Below, piece after piece: positions 7,454 to 8,412 of a stretch of 8,412 nucleotides of DNA. The position numbers and the translations under genes were made by a program. The notes below the pieces were generated by a model. The model had not been told where the DNA came from. It made no database searches and saw only the letters and a program-made list of their open reading frames with translations. Source of the stretch: JBLNBU01 sp050260215 (GTDB taxonomy: Bacteria > Pseudomonadota > Alphaproteobacteria > Rhodospirillales > Magnetospirillaceae); NCBI GenBank assembly GCA_050260215.1, contig JBLNBU010000286.1, forward strand, positions 1 to 8,412. Direction: 5' to 3'. Positions within the stretch are counted from its first letter, which is position 1; every line of letters begins with the position of its first letter.

Positions 7454-8004
7454 ACGCCCCGGCCCGGGTGGTGATGGCCCGCTTTTGCCTCAAGGTGCCG
7501 CCGCCGCTGCCCAACCGCGCCGAGGTCCGGCCCACCGACGCGGCCCTGGTGGTCGGTTCGGACGGGCCGCGGCTGGGGCGCTGGGGGCTCGAGGTGGACT
7601 GGGACAAACGGCCGTTGATCAACGCCCGCGCCGAGACCCTGGCGGCCAAGCCCACCTTCCGCCGCCTGCTGGGCAGCCGGGTGCTGGTGCCGGCCACGTT
7701 GTGGTGGGAGTGGCGCAAGGAGGGCAAGGCCCGCCACAAGATGCGCCTGAAGCCCGAGGCGGCCGACCTGTTCGCCTTCGCCGGCCTGGCCGACGGTGAA
7801 CGCTTCACCCTGGTGACCTGCGAGGCCTGCACCGCCGCCGCCCATGTCCACGACCGCATGCCCGTCGTGCTCGACCCGGCCGCCGAGGCCGCCTGGCTGG
7901 ACCAAGACCAGCCGTTCGAGGCGGTCGCTGGCGCCCTGCGGCCGTGGCCGGGCGGGGTGGATGTGGCCGATGATCCGGATGGCGGACCAGGGTTGTTCGA
8001 CTAA
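7432..8004 (+). CDS. SRAP-domain protein (YedK/HMCES family), abasic-site shield
   Basis: SRAP proteins trap abasic sites in single-stranded DNA by linking the amino group and thiol of Cys2 to the sugar as a thiazolidine. The 190-residue product has all four active-site residues: Cys2 (exposed after Met removal), Asn64 in INARAET, Glu93 in WWEW, and His140 in HDRMP. FAFAGLA (114-120) and FTLVTCEA are also typical. It is shorter than E. coli YedK (222). The family's MCGRF start reads MCSRF, and the usual DGFYEW reads TLWWEW. The ATG at 7432 is fixed because Cys must be residue 2. The gene begins inside tlyA and no separate promoter is needed, so it is likely translated by coupling. The biochemical role is inferred from the family; the catalytic set is seen. 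Confidence 0.92.
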   Translation: MCSRFELNAPARVVMARFCLKVPPPLPNRAEVRPTDAALVVGSDGPRLGRWGLEVDWDKRPLINARAETLAAKPTFRRLLGSRVLVPATLWWEWRKEGKARHKMRLKPEAADLFAFAGLADGERFTLVTCEACTAAAHVHDRMPVVLDPAAEAAWLDQDQPFEAVAGALRPWPGGVDVADDPDGGPGLFD

Positions 8005-8008
8005 CACC

Positions 8009-8037
8009 TTGCAATGGGCGCGCGGTCGGCCTATGTG
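8009..8037 (+). promoter_or_regulatory. Possible sigma-70-like promoter for infA
   Basis: TTGCAA (8009-8014) and TATGTG (8032-8037) are separated by 17 bases, matching the -35 well and the -10 at three of six positions. Transcription would start near 8044 and give infA a leader of about 60 bases, separating it from the tlyA-SRAP unit. Match by eye only. Confidence 0.35.
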
Positions 8038-8054
8038 TCTGGCTGGTTTACGCC

Positions 8055-8082
8055 CGGACGGTCCACGGCCCGGGACCGCCCG
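8055..8082 (+). promoter_or_regulatory. Hairpin in the infA leader
   Basis: CGG (8055-8057), an A/C mismatch, and CGGTCC (8059-8064) pair with GGACCG (8073-8078) and CCG (8080-8082) around an 8-base loop. It ends seven bases before the GGAG SD (8089-8092). It has no T-run, so it is not a terminator for the upstream gene. It could stabilise the messenger or tune infA translation, or be chance. Confidence 0.3.
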
Positions 8083-8102
8083 CTGTTTGGAGTAAGAAGC
8101 GC

Positions 8103-8375
8103 TTGGCCAAGGAAGATCTTATCGAGTTCGAGGGCGTCGTCAGCGAAGTGCTGCCGGACGCCCGGTTCCGCGTCACCCTCGACAGCGGCCACGAAGTGAT
8201 GGCCTATTCGTCGGGCCGCATGAAGAAGAACCGCATCCGCATCCTGGCCGGCGACCGGGTCACCGTCGAGATGACCCCCTACGACCTGACCAAGGGCCGC
8301 ATCAACTTCCGCCACAAGGACGAGCGCGCTCCGTCCATGGCTCCGCGCCCGCCGCAGCAGCAGCGCCGCCGCTGA
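8103..8375 (+). CDS. infA: translation initiation factor IF-1, with C-terminal extension
   Basis: IF-1 is an S1/OB-fold protein that binds the A site of the 30S subunit during initiation. The 90-residue product begins MAKEDLIEFEGVV and contains FRVTLDSGHEV (22-32), KNRIRILAGDRV (42-53) and MTPYDLTKGRINFR (57-70), a full-length IF-1. Standard IF-1 stops at about residue 72; here 18 more residues rich in Pro, Gln and Arg follow (ending PPQQQRRR). The start codon is TTG at 8103, preceded by GGAG at 8089-8092 with a 10-base gap; no ATG or GTG could supply the conserved N-terminus. The TTG start suggests limited expression. It may be the only infA or a second copy; this window cannot tell. Another gene seems to begin at its stop codon. 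Confidence 0.95.
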   Translation: MAKEDLIEFEGVVSEVLPDARFRVTLDSGHEVMAYSSGRMKKNRIRILAGDRVTVEMTPYDLTKGRINFRHKDERAPSMAPRPPQQQRRR

Positions 8376-8412
8376 CCGGTTCCATTACCATCTACGTCGA
8401 CGCCGACGCCTG
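8372..8412 (+). CDS. yaiI: YaiI/YqxD (UPF0178) family protein, N-terminal fragment
   Basis: The last bases read ITIYVDADAC from 8384, the signature beginning of the UPF0178 family, which I recall as MTIYVDADACP in many bacteria. The gene is cut by the window edge. The frame has no ATG, GTG or TTG anywhere across the preceding infA region, so the start is unusual. CTG at 8372 overlaps the infA stop as CTGA and would give MTGSITIYVDADAC; ATT at 8384 would give the usual length exactly. I prefer CTG because the overlap resembles the GTGA junction of degP-rarA, but this is not settled. The function of the family is unknown; it contains an Asp-rich PIN-like motif. Only 13 residues are visible. Confidence 0.6.
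   Translation, partial: MTGSITIYVDADA

Noticed and set aside
8055..8082. Hairpin after the SRAP gene as a terminator
   Set aside because: It is followed by CTGTTTGG, not a T-run, and lies within what is probably the infA leader.

Overview
The window is GC-rich throughout (by eye well above 60 %). The closest families are alphaproteobacterial: a stand-alone NDUFS4-type complex I accessory subunit, an alphaproteobacterial-style IF-1 and a degP-rarA gene pair. A Rhodospirillales/Magnetospirillum-like organism is the best guess, but this is inferred from protein look and gene order, not from a search. Coding density is high. I see no phage, transposase, CRISPR, tRNA or rRNA signal, and no stretch over 300 bases lacks a gene.

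Layout: (1) 8-174, a TPP riboswitch and SD-containing leader, then thiC (175-1983, +), the radical-SAM enzyme of thiamine pyrimidine synthesis. (2) A 14-bp GC hairpin (1990-2020) between the convergent ends of thiC and rarA. (3) A minus-strand pair: a periplasmic Do-family protease (3298-4695) followed by rarA (2021-3301), joined by a GTGA stop/start overlap. (4) Divergent from the protease, a small NDUFS4-like complex I accessory subunit (4801-5157, +). (5) A dyad-rich spacer (5158-5282), then an unrecognised 122-aa protein (5283-5651, +) whose ribosome binding site lies inside a long hairpin. (6) A zinc-dependent histone-deacetylase-superfamily enzyme on the minus strand (5653-6585), whose stop lies one base from the stop of the 122-aa gene. 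(7) Divergent from it, tlyA (6683-7453, +) overlapping an SRAP-domain gene (7432-8004, +) by 22 bases. (8) infA (8103-8375, +), starting with TTG and carrying an extra C-terminal tail, then the first codons of a YaiI/YqxD-type gene (from about 8372) cut by the window edge and lacking any ATG, GTG or TTG start.

The genes are mostly housekeeping: cofactor synthesis, envelope quality control, replication-fork maintenance, respiration, ribosome methylation, abasic-site protection and translation initiation. I do not see a convincing undescribed multi-gene system. The most unusual signals are in expression control: SD-sequestering structures before thiC and before the 122-aa gene, non-ATG starts (GTG, TTG and probably CTG or ATT), and stop/start overlaps suggesting translational coupling.
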